NCBI GenBank assembly: GCA_045637525.1
Contig: JAZTZP010000078.1
Span: forward strand, 1-64,000
From: JAZTZP01 sp045637525
GTDB lineage: Bacteria; Bacillota; Clostridia; UBA1381
Length of the DNA: 64,000 bases
Direction: 5' to 3'
The notes beneath the pieces are model-generated. The model made no database searches. It was not told the DNA's origin and saw only the letters and a list, made by a program, of their open reading frames with translations. A program made the translations under genes and the position numbers. Positions 27,358 to 35,188 of the stretch are shown one piece after another (position 1 is the first letter of the stretch; each line of letters starts with the position of its first letter).

Positions 27358-28194
27358 TTAATGCCCGAAGCCTTCTCCGTGAATTTCGTTTGATTTAATG
27401 TTTATCATGAATGCACGTTTATCAATTTTCTTTACTGCATTTTTTAAGGCGGCAAACTGGCGGGTTCGTACGGCACACATAAGTACACTGTGCCGTCGAC
27501 CTGAATATCCGCCTATGCCGTCCCAGATTGTTACTCCGCGTTCTAAATTGTTGGTTATATATTCTGAAATTTCAGATGTTTTGTCTGAAATAATCAGGAT
27601 AACGCTTCCGCTGTCTGTACCGTATACAACGGTGTCTATTACACGGGTTGTGCAAAACAGGGATATAAGACCGAAAAGTCCCGATTCAATGTCGTTAAAC
27701 ACTAAAATTGATACGAAAATTATAATACAGTCTATAATTAATATTCCTGTTCCTATCTGGATGAAGGGATATTTTTTTTGTATTATATAAGATAAAATAT
27801 CAGTTCCGCCCGTGCTTCCGCCACGAAGAAAAATTATTCCTATTCCAAGCCCGGCAAGTACACCGCCGAATACCGCTCCGAGAAGTCTGTCGCCTGTGTA
27901 GAGCGGCAGGTATGTTGCCGCAATATCCAAAAATACCGACCCTGTAAATATTATACGAAGTGAGCGGATTATAATTTGTTTATTAAGATAAAACCAGCCC
28001 CATACGAGTATCGGAACATTAAGAAGAAGCGATGTTAAACCTAATGGGAAGCCGTAGAGGTAGTTGAGCATAAGGCTCACTCCCGAAACACCTCCGGGAG
28101 CGATTGATGATGAATTTACAAAATACCCTATGCCCACGGCGAAAGCCGCCGAGCCGCCAAGCTCATATGCAATATTTTTTAAAAAACGCTTCAT
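27358..28194 (-). CDS. YitT-family membrane protein
   Basis: A 278-aa protein with five to six hydrophobic helices in the first 185 residues and the conserved RGGSTGGTDILSYI, followed by the soluble C-terminal DUF2179 domain (GVTIWDGIGGYSG). Family members are widespread in Firmicutes; no firm function is known. Its ATG overlaps the ypeB stop by four bases (ATGA), so it is coupled to the germination genes. Confidence 0.9.
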   Translation of the reverse strand: MKRFLKNIAYELGGSAAFAVGIGYFVNSSSIAPGGVSGVSLMLNYLYGFPLGLTSLLLNVPILVWGWFYLNKQIIIRSLRIIFTGSVFLDIAATYLPLYTGDRLLGAVFGGVLAGLGIGIIFLRGGSTGGTDILSYIIQKKYPFIQIGTGILIIDCIIIFVSILVFNDIESGLFGLISLFCTTRVIDTVVYGTDSGSVILIISDKTSEISEYITNNLERGVTIWDGIGGYSGRRHSVLMCAVRTRQFAALKNAVKKIDKRAFMINIKSNEIHGEGFGH

Positions 28195-29555
28195 GCTGTT
28201 AGAACTCCGTCCTCTGATTCAAAGAGAATGAGGATTTCTTCTTCCCGTCCGTTTTGGGCGTTGATATAGATAATATAGTTCCGGTTGTCGTAGGTTCCGT
28301 GAAATTCATAGCATAATACTTCCTGAAGACTGTCTTTTGGAATAAGCGCCATTCCGGAGGAATCGACATTCAGCCGGGGGTTTACACGGGAGCGGGCTTC
28401 GGCATTTGTCAGCGCCGGTGTGGTGAGGTTTCTTTGTGAATGGTTCATAAGATAGCCGTTTGATTCAAAGCCCAGTATTTCACCATTATCAAGCGCAACC
28501 TTAACCTTTAAAAGGTCTGAGTAGCAGGTTACGCCGTTTTGTGAATAGGCAAAGTTTATTGTAGCGATGTTTGCTATTTTGTCGTAATAACTGCTTTCCA
28601 TTGACGTATAGCCGTGGTTTTTGAGAAATTCTTCCGCACGTGATATTGCATCGGAGAAGTTAAGCGCTTCAGCTGTTACTTCACGATTATCGAGGTAATA
28701 CAGAACTTTTCCGCCTTTTTTTGTTATACTTACAGAAACAGACGAGCCATCAGCACCGCCTATAAAGGTATAGGCGTCTAATGAGGAATTTTGTGTGTCG
28801 CTTTCAAATACAAGGTCGTTGCCTTTATCGCCTAAAAATTCTTTTGCAACGTTAAGTGCTTCATCCATGGTTATTTCCGGGGCGGTTTTGAGCATTGCAG
28901 ATTGACGGCTTTCTATATGCTCTGAAAACGGTCCGTCATAGATAAGGGACGGGTATTCGTCAAATGATTTTTCCACGTTTTCCATATCGGCTAAAATATC
29001 GGTTGCGGCAAATGCGGTTGTTTCCGAAAAGACGCCGCTTACGGGAGTAAGTCTTACTTCGCCGGAAAACACCTTGCTTTGCAGCTCTTCCAATGAAGTA
29101 TTAAGCTGTGAGGCGTAGGTGGTGAGTGAGTACAGGTTGTTAAAGTCTTCTTCTGAGAGTTCCTCGCCGTTTATTACGTTTTGTGATATTACATATGTGT
29201 AGTCACCTACCTGTGAAAGGAATTTTGCCGTGTTGTCAAGCTGAATATCGCTTACCGGAAGCTGACCGAGGCTTGATTTTGCGGCGGCTGACTGACGGAA
29301 AATATCGTTTGAGAGTGACGCAAGCTGAGCCGGACCCGAGACAAGCAGGCTCTTGTGAAGGCTCGTTTCTATATTGTCAACATAGCCTACAAGCTCGCTG
29401 AGTGCTCTGTTATAGTTGTTTGTAAGTTGATTTGTGAGATCGGCGTTTCTTCTGTTTGAAACGGTGAGCCATATAATTGAGGCGATTAAAAGGATCACAA
29501 GTGCTGAATATGCTATTATATGACCTCTTTGATTTCTTATTCTTTCTCTTTCCAT
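28191..29555 (-). CDS. ypeB: Germination protein YpeB
   Basis: A 454-aa spore protein needed for stable placement of the cortex-lytic enzyme SleB. An N-terminal signal anchor (about 13-32, IIAYSALVILLIASIIWL) is followed by a long helical domain and C-terminal PepSY-type repeats (for example EALNVAKEFLGDKGNDLVFE and DAISRAEEFLKNHGY). It lies directly downstream of sleB with 29 bases between them, the classic arrangement, and translates into yitT. Confidence 0.92.
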   Translation of the reverse strand: MERERIRNQRGHIIAYSALVILLIASIIWLTVSNRRNADLTNQLTNNYNRALSELVGYVDNIETSLHKSLLVSGPAQLASLSNDIFRQSAAAKSSLGQLPVSDIQLDNTAKFLSQVGDYTYVISQNVINGEELSEEDFNNLYSLTTYASQLNTSLEELQSKVFSGEVRLTPVSGVFSETTAFAATDILADMENVEKSFDEYPSLIYDGPFSEHIESRQSAMLKTAPEITMDEALNVAKEFLGDKGNDLVFESDTQNSSLDAYTFIGGADGSSVSVSITKKGGKVLYYLDNREVTAEALNFSDAISRAEEFLKNHGYTSMESSYYDKIANIATINFAYSQNGVTCYSDLLKVKVALDNGEILGFESNGYLMNHSQRNLTTPALTNAEARSRVNPRLNVDSSGMALIPKDSLQEVLCYEFHGTYDNRNYIIYINAQNGREEEILILFESEDGVLTA

Positions 29556-29584
29556 ATATTAATCTCCATTCTGCCCGAGAGGCT

Positions 29585-30034
29585 TTATTTACAAAATCTG
29601 TGTTTTCCTATTTGTTTTATTAAGGGGCGTGACCATATCCAGGAGCTTGTGGCTGTATCGGGGTTGAAATAATACAATGCACCGCCTGATGGGTCCCAGC
29701 CGTTTAATGCGTCCTGACACGCTTTATATACAGTTGAGTCTGTGTCTATCGGAACATTAATCTGTCCGTCACTTACAGCTGTAAAAGCTCCCGGCTGATA
29801 TATTACTCCTGAAATTGTGTTAGGAAAAGATGAATGACGTACACGGTTTAAGATTACGGCGGCAACGGCAACCTGTCCTTCATATGGCTCGCCCCTTGCT
29901 TCGCCGTTTACGGCACGTGCTAAAAGCTGTGTATCGCCGGAGCTTCGTCCGGTTTGTGCATTTACAAACATTACGGAAAGTACACATGATGCAATTACAG
30001 TACATAGCGTAAGAAAAATAATTATCTTTTTCAT
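29585..30034 (-). CDS. sleB: Spore cortex-lytic enzyme SleB-type (catalytic domain only)
   Basis: A 149-aa exported hydrolase (signal peptide about 1-26). It carries the SleB/CwlJ catalytic domain: LLARAVNGEARGEPYEGQ with the catalytic Glu, AAVILNRVRHSSFPNT, and GALYYFNPDTATSSWIW. It cuts muramic-lactam-containing cortex peptidoglycan during germination. The N-terminal peptidoglycan-binding domain of Bacillus SleB is missing, so it could also be called CwlJ-like, but the ypeB neighbour favours SleB. Confidence 0.9.
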   Translation of the reverse strand: MKKIIIFLTLCTVIASCVLSVMFVNAQTGRSSGDTQLLARAVNGEARGEPYEGQVAVAAVILNRVRHSSFPNTISGVIYQPGAFTAVSDGQINVPIDTDSTVYKACQDALNGWDPSGGALYYFNPDTATSSWIWSRPLIKQIGKHRFCK

Positions 30035-30107
30035 TTGAAACCTCCATAGTTGAAATTATTCAAGATTTTCTTTTGTTAGATATTTTTTCACAAGATTTAT
30101 ATTTTAT

Positions 30108-30136
30108 GTATGAACGAAGAAGTTTTTGTTAAAAAT
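30108..30136 (+). promoter_or_regulatory. Possible forespore (sigma F/G-like) promoter of spoIIR
   Basis: GTATG (30108-30112), a 15-base gap and GTTAAAAAT (30128-30136) resemble a sigma-F type promoter, about 40 bases before the spoIIR start. This fits the known forespore control of spoIIR, but the match is loose. Confidence 0.3.
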
Positions 30137-30176
30137 TCAAATATCAAAATTAATAAATATCAAACGGGAGCGGAAA

Positions 30177-30758
30177 ATGAAAGAAAAAATAATATGTGTT
30201 TTATTGTGCGCAGTATCGGTGTTTGTAATGATGCTGGTTTATACATATTCAATATCGGCTGATTTGCACGATAATATAGTAAGGCTTCATGTGATAGCCA
30301 ACAGCGACAGTGAATATGACCAGAAAATAAAATTTAAAGTGCGTGATACACTTCTTTTACGAAGCGGGGAACTGAAAAGAAACGGTTTTAACACAAGCGT
30401 AATGACTGCTATTACAAATAAGGTTCTGGACGATGAAGGTGCGGGATACAGTGCATTTTGTGAAACGGGAGATTTTTATTTTCCGTCAAAAAAATATGCG
30501 AATATTACATTGCCCGAGGGGCGGTATAACGGAGTAAAAATAGTGCTCGGAGAGGGAAAGGGGCAAAATTGGTGGTGTGTTCTTTCGCCGCCTATGTGCT
30601 TTACGAAAAGTACGGTTGGGGAAGCGGATGCCGGGATGCTGTCGAAGCGGCTTAATGAAAGCACGATTGACGTTATAACGGACAGGGACGGAGTGAATTA
30701 TAAGTTTAAGCTTGTTGAAACGGTAAAGCGGCTGAGTTTTAAGAAAATAGCGAATTGA
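30177..30758 (+). CDS. spoIIR: Stage II sporulation protein R (SpoIIR)
   Basis: A 193-aa protein secreted from the forespore that triggers SpoIIGA to process pro-sigma-E in the mother cell. It has an N-terminal signal/anchor (about 4-24) followed directly by the family hallmark LHDNIVRLHVIANSDSEYDQ and VKFKVRD-like KFKVRDTLL, and later NWWCVLSPPMC. The ATG at 30177 is preceded by gggagcgg; the in-frame TTG upstream adds a basic extension without a ribosome site. Confidence 0.93.
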   Translation: MKEKIICVLLCAVSVFVMMLVYTYSISADLHDNIVRLHVIANSDSEYDQKIKFKVRDTLLLRSGELKRNGFNTSVMTAITNKVLDDEGAGYSAFCETGDFYFPSKKYANITLPEGRYNGVKIVLGEGKGQNWWCVLSPPMCFTKSTVGEADAGMLSKRLNESTIDVITDRDGVNYKFKLVETVKRLSFKKIAN

Positions 30759-30871
30759 ATACTTTTGCGTGCAAATTCTATGGTTATAAAAACCGATTGT
30801 CATCTCTTGTCATATTATATAATAAGCCCTGAAAAAATCGGGGTTTAAAAATATAAGGCAGGTGATAGAAT

Positions 30872-31342
30872 ATGTATGATCGTGAAAAGGCAGTTCTGTA
30901 TGCTCATACATGGGCATTTCGCAGAAATCCCAAATATCTTGACTACTCGGATCTGGGCGGTGACTGCACTTCGTTTGCCTCACAGGTACTTTATGCAGGA
31001 TTCGGAGAAATGAATTTTCGTCCTGTTTACGGATGGTATTATACAGATGGAAATAACAAAGCCCCGGCATGGACGGGGGTGAATGAGCTGTATAATTTCC
31101 TGACAACGAACAGGGGGGCAGGCCCGAAAGCTGTGAATGCGGATATTTCGGAAATAGAGCCGGGAGACCTGATACAGCTTGATTTTAACTGCGACGGTCG
31201 GTTTGACCATACTCCGGTTATTGTGGATGTGGGAGAGCGTACGCCCGATACAATACTTGTTGCGGCACATTCAAATGACAGCGATAACAGACCGCTGTCC
31301 ACATATAATTATTGTGATATACGATTTTTGCATATAATATAA
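30872..31342 (+). CDS. Putative amidase-domain protein (Amidase_6 type)
   Basis: A 156-aa single-domain protein with the NlpC/P60-like fold of the putative amidase (Amidase_6) family. A catalytic Cys sits in DLGGDCTSFASQVL (near residue 32) and a His in RFDHTPVIVD. No signal peptide is seen. In sporulating Clostridia such proteins are often spore- or envelope-linked, which agrees with the spoIIR neighbour, but the target bond is unknown. The ribosome site ggcaggtgatag lies before the ATG. Confidence 0.8.
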   Translation: MYDREKAVLYAHTWAFRRNPKYLDYSDLGGDCTSFASQVLYAGFGEMNFRPVYGWYYTDGNNKAPAWTGVNELYNFLTTNRGAGPKAVNADISEIEPGDLIQLDFNCDGRFDHTPVIVDVGERTPDTILVAAHSNDSDNRPLSTYNYCDIRFLHII

Positions 31343-31350
31343 ATACAGAT

Positions 31351-31389
31351 AAAAAACATCTCAATTCTTTTTACGGAATTGAGATGTTT
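31351..31389. terminator. Terminator shared by the amidase gene and the ZIP transporter gene
   Basis: A perfect 14-bp stem aaacatctcaattc/gaattgagatgttt. On the minus strand it is followed by six T, so it best serves the ZIP gene; on the plus strand the T-run is short. Confidence 0.82.
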
Positions 31390-31392
31390 CAG

Positions 31393-32175
31393 TTATAAAA
31401 ACATAAGCAGACTCACTGCCATTACAATCATACCCAATATTACTGCGGCGATTGTGAGCTTGCTTTTTTCATATTCTCTTGCCATCGGCAGAAGCTCTTC
31501 GATTGCTATAAATACCATTATTCCGGCAACGGAGGCGAAGAGTATACCGAATACTATATCGTTAAAAAACGGCTTGAGTATCAGATACCCTAAAAGCGCT
31601 CCGATCGGTTCTGTTACACCTGAAAGAAATGATAACATAAAAGCACGTTTTTTGCTTCCTGTTGCGAAATATATCGGTGCTGCTGTTGCGATGCCTTCGG
31701 GTATGTTATGTATGGCAATTGCAACGGCTATGGCGATTCCTAAGTGCGGGTCGGTAAGCGCTGAGGTGAAGGTTGCCATGCCTTCGGGGAAATTATGTAT
31801 TCCTATGGCGAGCGCTGTAACGAAGCCCATGCGTTTTAGTTTATCGTCGTTGCCGGTTCGGGATGAACCGATGTCTCCGTCGGTTGACGGAATAAAATAA
31901 TCTATCAGGCATATTATAAAAATACCGGCGAAAAATGAGCACACCGTAAGTATATATCCGGTTATATCGTTTGTTGCACCGGTTATATAGTTACGGGCTT
32001 TTGAAAATATTTCTATCATGGAAACATATATCATAACTCCGGCGGAAAATGCGAGAGAAGCACCTAAGAACTTTGCGTTTGTCTTTTTTGTTATAACTGC
32101 GAGTGTGCTTCCTATTGTGGTCGCAAGACCGGCAAATACGGTAAGCATAAGCGCAAATATTTCATTACCGTTCAT
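31393..32175 (-). CDS. ZIP-family metal transporter (ZupT-like)
   Basis: A 260-aa membrane protein with about eight helices. The two metal-binding signatures are present: IHNFPEGMATF in helix IV and IHNIPEGIATA in helix V. It imports Zn2+ or other divalent metals (Fe, Mn). The closest family is bacterial ZupT. A gggagga site precedes the ATG. It is the last core gene on the left side of the accessory island. Confidence 0.92.
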   Translation of the reverse strand: MNGNEIFALMLTVFAGLATTIGSTLAVITKKTNAKFLGASLAFSAGVMIYVSMIEIFSKARNYITGATNDITGYILTVCSFFAGIFIICLIDYFIPSTDGDIGSSRTGNDDKLKRMGFVTALAIGIHNFPEGMATFTSALTDPHLGIAIAVAIAIHNIPEGIATAAPIYFATGSKKRAFMLSFLSGVTEPIGALLGYLILKPFFNDIVFGILFASVAGIMVFIAIEELLPMAREYEKSKLTIAAVILGMIVMAVSLLMFL

Positions 32176-32248
32176 GAAAAATCCTCCCGATTCTGATGTA
32201 GACTGGAAAATTATTTGCAGTCAGTATATAATATGACGGCAATTTTTG

Positions 32249-32289
32249 TTTGTGTAAAGTATTGGGAAAATGACAGATTGTGATATAAT
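32249..32289 (+). repeat. Left copy of a direct repeat flanking the accessory island
   Basis: This sequence aligns with 52660-52701 at about 37 of 42 positions (starts tttgtgtaaagtattg, ends gattgtgatataat). The right copy is the rnf promoter; this one also keeps TTGGGA and TATAAT 16 bases apart. It may be a diverged attachment site or a promoter duplicated when the island arrived. Confidence 0.65.
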
Positions 32290-32406
32290 CTTGGATTTGG
32301 AATGAAAGATGCGGAAATTGGCGCAAATACTATGTTTTTATACGAAATTTGCTGTTTTGGCGTTTTAAACTGTCAAATTTCTGAGATGTTATAAATTATA
32401 GTTTAT

Positions 32407-32433
32407 CGGGGAGTTTTCCCCGTTCCTCTTTTT
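32407..32433 (+). terminator. Small hairpin terminator
   Basis: Stem cgggga/tccccg with a four-base loop followed by a T-rich tract. With the promoter-like repeat at 32262-32289 it could bound a transcript of about 130 nt. Confidence 0.55.
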
Positions 32434-32650
32434 AAATTTGTAAATTACAGATATTGCATATTTAAAGCGATTAATTATCGAAATGCGAAAATCAACGCCG
32501 CTTTTACTGGAATATATCATGTTATTTTGATCTAACAAAAAACTAAAATATGTGTGATTTACACATAAACTGTTGTTTCGTAAATATCAACAAAATACAA
32601 ATGGGAGAAATGTGCAATCAGACTTTTTTTTTTCTTTTTTTTGTATATTG

Positions 32651-32679
32651 TTTACAAGTCGAGAAAAAAGTGATATAAT
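32651..32679 (+). promoter_or_regulatory. Promoter of the island operon leader
   Basis: TTTACA (32651-32656) and a perfect TATAAT (32674-32679) with a 17-base spacer; predicted transcription start near 32686, exactly at the first base of the leader's outer stem. Confidence 0.8.
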
Positions 32680-32730
32680 GTATGTGCGAAACAATAAGTC
32701 GATAGTAAGTTCATATAGGAGGTATTTATT

Positions 32731-32769
32731 TTGTTAAAAATACATGCTTCCTTTGTCATACTTACATGA
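32731..32769 (+). CDS. Putative 12-codon leader peptide
   Basis: A TTG start with a perfect aggagg (32717-32722) eight bases upstream opens a short frame, MLKIHASFVILT, ending in TGA at 32767-32769. It lies inside the leader stem ahead of an intrinsic terminator. Translation or stalling here would open the stem, so it is probably a sensor of ribosome state rather than a functional protein. Confidence 0.5.
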   Translation: MLKIHASFVILT

Positions 32770-32816
32770 AGTATCGATGATTGTTTCGCAAACAAGCGGA
32801 GCTATGTATTTTGGGT

Positions 32817-32852
32817 GCGTCAGCTCATAAAATGGAGCTGTCGCGTTTTTTT
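32817..32852 (+). terminator. Attenuator terminator ahead of the island operon
   Basis: Stem gcg-t-cagctc with gagctg-t-cgc (one T-T mismatch), eight-base loop, then seven T. It lies about 75 bases before the first gene, with no good promoter in between, so operon expression needs read-through. Confidence 0.82.
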
Positions 32853-32926
32853 ATAAAAATTTTTTTGTTAAAAATGTTAAGTAAATAAATTTATGTCTCT
32901 ATATTGTCTTAAAGGAGGTAAATAGC

Positions 32927-33544
32927 ATGAGAAAATTTATTATTTGCAATGTTCCAATGAAAGCAAAAGTTGATCAAGTTGTGTATAAGAGTGATGATCT
33001 TTCGATACCGGTATCTGATAGAGCTGTTAGATATCCTGTAAATGCATTTCTTGAGAAAACACTTTCACCGGAAGATGAACTGAAAGTATTAGTATTGGTG
33101 AAAAAAGACGAATATAGCCAGTACGAAAAAAACACACAGGATTTTATCAATGAACTTAATGCGGTTAATAAGTCCCATGGAGTTAAAATTGAATATAAAG
33201 TAATTGATACAGAATTTGAACAGTCTCAAGAAGTTCATGAACAGCTTATGCTCAAAATTGTTGAAGAACTTGAGGTGGGTTCGCACATTATTGCAGATAT
33301 AACCTATGGTTCAAAAGATCTTCCAATTGTGTTGTTTGCAACCCTTAATTTCGCAGAGAAATTCTTGGAATGTGAAATTGACAATCTATTGTACGGCAAA
33401 GCAAGTTTTGATGGGTCAAAACCTGTAAACACCAAAATATGTGATATGATCCCGTTATACTGTTTGAATGGAGTTACTGATACTATCAGATGTGATGATC
33501 CTGAAAAAGCAAAGAAAATGCTTAGGACGCTCCTCTCTTTGTAA
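32927..33544 (+). CDS. CARF-like Rossmann-fold protein (putative cyclic-oligonucleotide sensor)
   Basis: A 205-aa protein made of a single Rossmann-like domain. The central motif ADITYGSKDLPIVLFATLNF (residues 123-142) matches the D-x-T-x-G-x-(K/R)-x-x-P pattern of CARF domains of the TM1812/Csx1 type, which bind cyclic oligoadenylates; KVLVLVKKDEYSQY (53-66) fits the first strand-loop part. No HEPN or nuclease domain is attached. It is the first gene of the operon, with aaaggagg upstream and the next gene 12 bases on. CRISPR genes and a visible nucleotide cyclase are absent from the window. The assignment rests on motif similarity only. Confidence 0.6.
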   Translation: MRKFIICNVPMKAKVDQVVYKSDDLSIPVSDRAVRYPVNAFLEKTLSPEDELKVLVLVKKDEYSQYEKNTQDFINELNAVNKSHGVKIEYKVIDTEFEQSQEVHEQLMLKIVEELEVGSHIIADITYGSKDLPIVLFATLNFAEKFLECEIDNLLYGKASFDGSKPVNTKICDMIPLYCLNGVTDTIRCDDPEKAKKMLRTLLSL

Positions 33545-33556
33545 GGAGTGGTGATT

Positions 33557-34429
33557 ATGCAAAGCGAAAAGATAAAATACGAGAAACTAATTGCAGAATC
33601 ACCGCTTTTTGAGCTTGACAAGAAAACGCATAGTACAGCATATAGAGCTGAAGTATATAAGATGAAGGAATACCTGTATCAATATCTTAAGGCTATTAAC
33701 AACGAAAAATACGGAGGGTGTGGTCTGGAAATAACAGAGGTGTCCACCCGTTGTATACAAAACTTTGATGGTGAAAAAGGCGAGTTCCTTCATTACTTTA
33801 ATGCGGCGTGGAAAAAAGAGTTTTCAAGGATAGCGATGAAAACGGCAGAAGAAGAAAAGTTTCACGGGATTTACCTCGCAGAAGAACAGAGAAGAAGACT
33901 TAGAAGGGCTCTTAGATTTGCAAAAACTCGAGGCGTAGAAATTGGTTCTCTTGAATATATAAACAACGTAGCAGCTTTAACCGGGCTCAGTGAGAATGAG
34001 ATAATGGAAGCAATTGAACTATATAGAGTGAGTGTCGTGAGCGACGCTGGTTCAAATGAGGATGGAGAAGAGTTCAATATAATAGATTTATTCAAATCAA
34101 CGGACTCTGCGGAAGATTCGTTGGTGCAATCTGAAAGATGTATTGAGCTTTTGAAATGCATCGATGAAGTATACAATTCTTTACAAGACCGTCAAAGACC
34201 AATGTTTTCGGATGTTTTTACTATCAAATTGTGTGAACTCCTTGTTGGAATGCAAATCACAATTGAAGAAATAGAGTTCATAAACAAAGATATAATTGAT
34301 GGATATAAGAAAACAGGAGTTGTAGTTACTCAAAGAGATCTCGCAAGAAAATATGGACGAGATGAAGCAAGTATAAGTAGAACGATTAAAGATTTTATAA
34401 AAAAATTAGATGTAATAAAGGAGAAATAA
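33557..34429 (+). CDS. Sigma-70-like DNA-binding protein
   Basis: A 290-aa protein with the layout of a sigma-70 family factor. A region-2-like part contains FDGEKGEFLHYFNAAWKKEF (about 75-95), a region-3-like helical part follows (AALTGLSENEIMEAIELYR), and a region-4-like end has the helix-turn-helix TQRDLARKYGRDEASISRTI (about 258-277). It may drive transcription of this island or of effector genes, or be a helix-turn-helix regulator derived from a sigma factor. The ATG at 33557 is nine bases after aagga. Only three bases separate it from the vWA gene. Confidence 0.55.
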   Translation: MQSEKIKYEKLIAESPLFELDKKTHSTAYRAEVYKMKEYLYQYLKAINNEKYGGCGLEITEVSTRCIQNFDGEKGEFLHYFNAAWKKEFSRIAMKTAEEEKFHGIYLAEEQRRRLRRALRFAKTRGVEIGSLEYINNVAALTGLSENEIMEAIELYRVSVVSDAGSNEDGEEFNIIDLFKSTDSAEDSLVQSERCIELLKCIDEVYNSLQDRQRPMFSDVFTIKLCELLVGMQITIEEIEFINKDIIDGYKKTGVVVTQRDLARKYGRDEASISRTIKDFIKKLDVIKEK

Positions 34430-34432
34430 AAA

Positions 34433-35188
34433 ATGGATATGAGTCAGAATTTTAAATTTCAGGGTGCAAGAAGATTACCTGTTATTCTTATGCTCGATAC
34501 AAGTGGATCAATGGCAGGTTCAAAAATAGATGTATTGAACACAGCGGTAAGAGAAATGTTAAATGATTTTGCCAGCGTTGACAGTAGCGAGGTGGAAATC
34601 TATACAGCAATATACACATTTGGTCCGGATGCGCAGGAGATTATCCCATTCATGGCAGCATATGAAGCAGAAAGACAATATAGAGAACTTACAGCAGGCG
34701 GAGGAACGCCTTTAGGAGCTGCACTTAATCTTGTAAAAAATAGTATTTTGGAAAATAAAGAAACTATAACATCACGAGATTTTCGCCCTATTATACTACT
34801 TGTTTCAGATGGTGAACCTAACGATGATTGGGAATCAAGATTTGCTGATTTCTGTGAAACTGGTAGAAGTTCAAAGTGTAGCAGAATGGCACTGAGTATC
34901 GGAGTTGGGCCTGGAACCGAAGCATACAGCATGTTGGAACAGTTTGTAAGTGCTGATCAGAAAGTGTTTATGGCATCCGACGCACGTGAAATCAAAGACT
35001 TCTTCAATATGTTTTCACAGACAACTGTTGCAAAGCTCAATACATTTACTGCAAAGCAAAAAGCAGCAGTACCCGAAGAAAATGAAGGCCAGAAAGTTTC
35101 AAACGATGAAGTGGCTTCACCTGCTGAAGAAAATACTTCAGGATATTCAAATGAGTATGACGATGATGACGATGATGACATTTTTTAA
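34433..35188 (+). CDS. TerY-like von Willebrand factor A protein
   Basis: A 251-aa vWA-domain protein. The metal-ion-dependent adhesion site is complete: DTSGS near residue 22, the Thr in AGGGTPLGAAL, and the Asp in LVSDGEPNDDW. The C-terminal 40 residues are acidic and end in a run of seven Asp. TerY-type vWA proteins form, with a PP2C phosphatase and a kinase, the TerY-P triad, and both follow here. The (gatgac)n codons of the Asp tail also supply the start codons of the next gene in another frame, so the two genes overlap and are probably coupled. Confidence 0.88.
   Translation: MDMSQNFKFQGARRLPVILMLDTSGSMAGSKIDVLNTAVREMLNDFASVDSSEVEIYTAIYTFGPDAQEIIPFMAAYEAERQYRELTAGGGTPLGAALNLVKNSILENKETITSRDFRPIILLVSDGEPNDDWESRFADFCETGRSSKCSRMALSIGVGPGTEAYSMLEQFVSADQKVFMASDAREIKDFFNMFSQTTVAKLNTFTAKQKAAVPEENEGQKVSNDEVASPAEENTSGYSNEYDDDDDDDIF

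Larger units (their letters stand above)
32176..32650. other. Intergenic region at the left border of the island
   Basis: No convincing reading frame. It contains the left copy of the 41-bp flanking repeat (32249-32289), a hairpin with a T-run at 32407-32433, and an A+T-rich remainder ending in a long T-run at 32623-32643. Confidence 0.6.
32686..32853 (+). promoter_or_regulatory. Structured leader RNA with attenuator architecture
   Basis: The leader can fold into one long arm: gcgaaacaat (32686-32695) pairs with 32780-32789, tcgata (32699-32704) with 32772-32777, gtaagt (32705-32710) with 32760-32765, and gtattt (32722-32727) with 32738-32743. The innermost part covers the ribosome site of a 12-codon reading frame. 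The 3' arm can instead form ttgttt/aaacaa at 32781-32795. Next, ggagct (32798-32803) can pair with the 5' arm of the terminator at 32817-32852 and would then act as an antiterminator. This is the layout of a translation-controlled attenuator; I do not recognise a known RNA family. Confidence 0.65.

Noticed and set aside
32686..32853. Retron ncRNA (complementary 5' and 3' arms)
   Set aside because: No reverse transcriptase gene is nearby; leader peptide, competing hairpins and terminator fit an attenuator better.
34950..35174. N-terminal 75-codon extension of the PP2C frame
   Set aside because: It lies within the vWA gene in another frame and lacks PP2C features; the real start is in the overlap near 35175.
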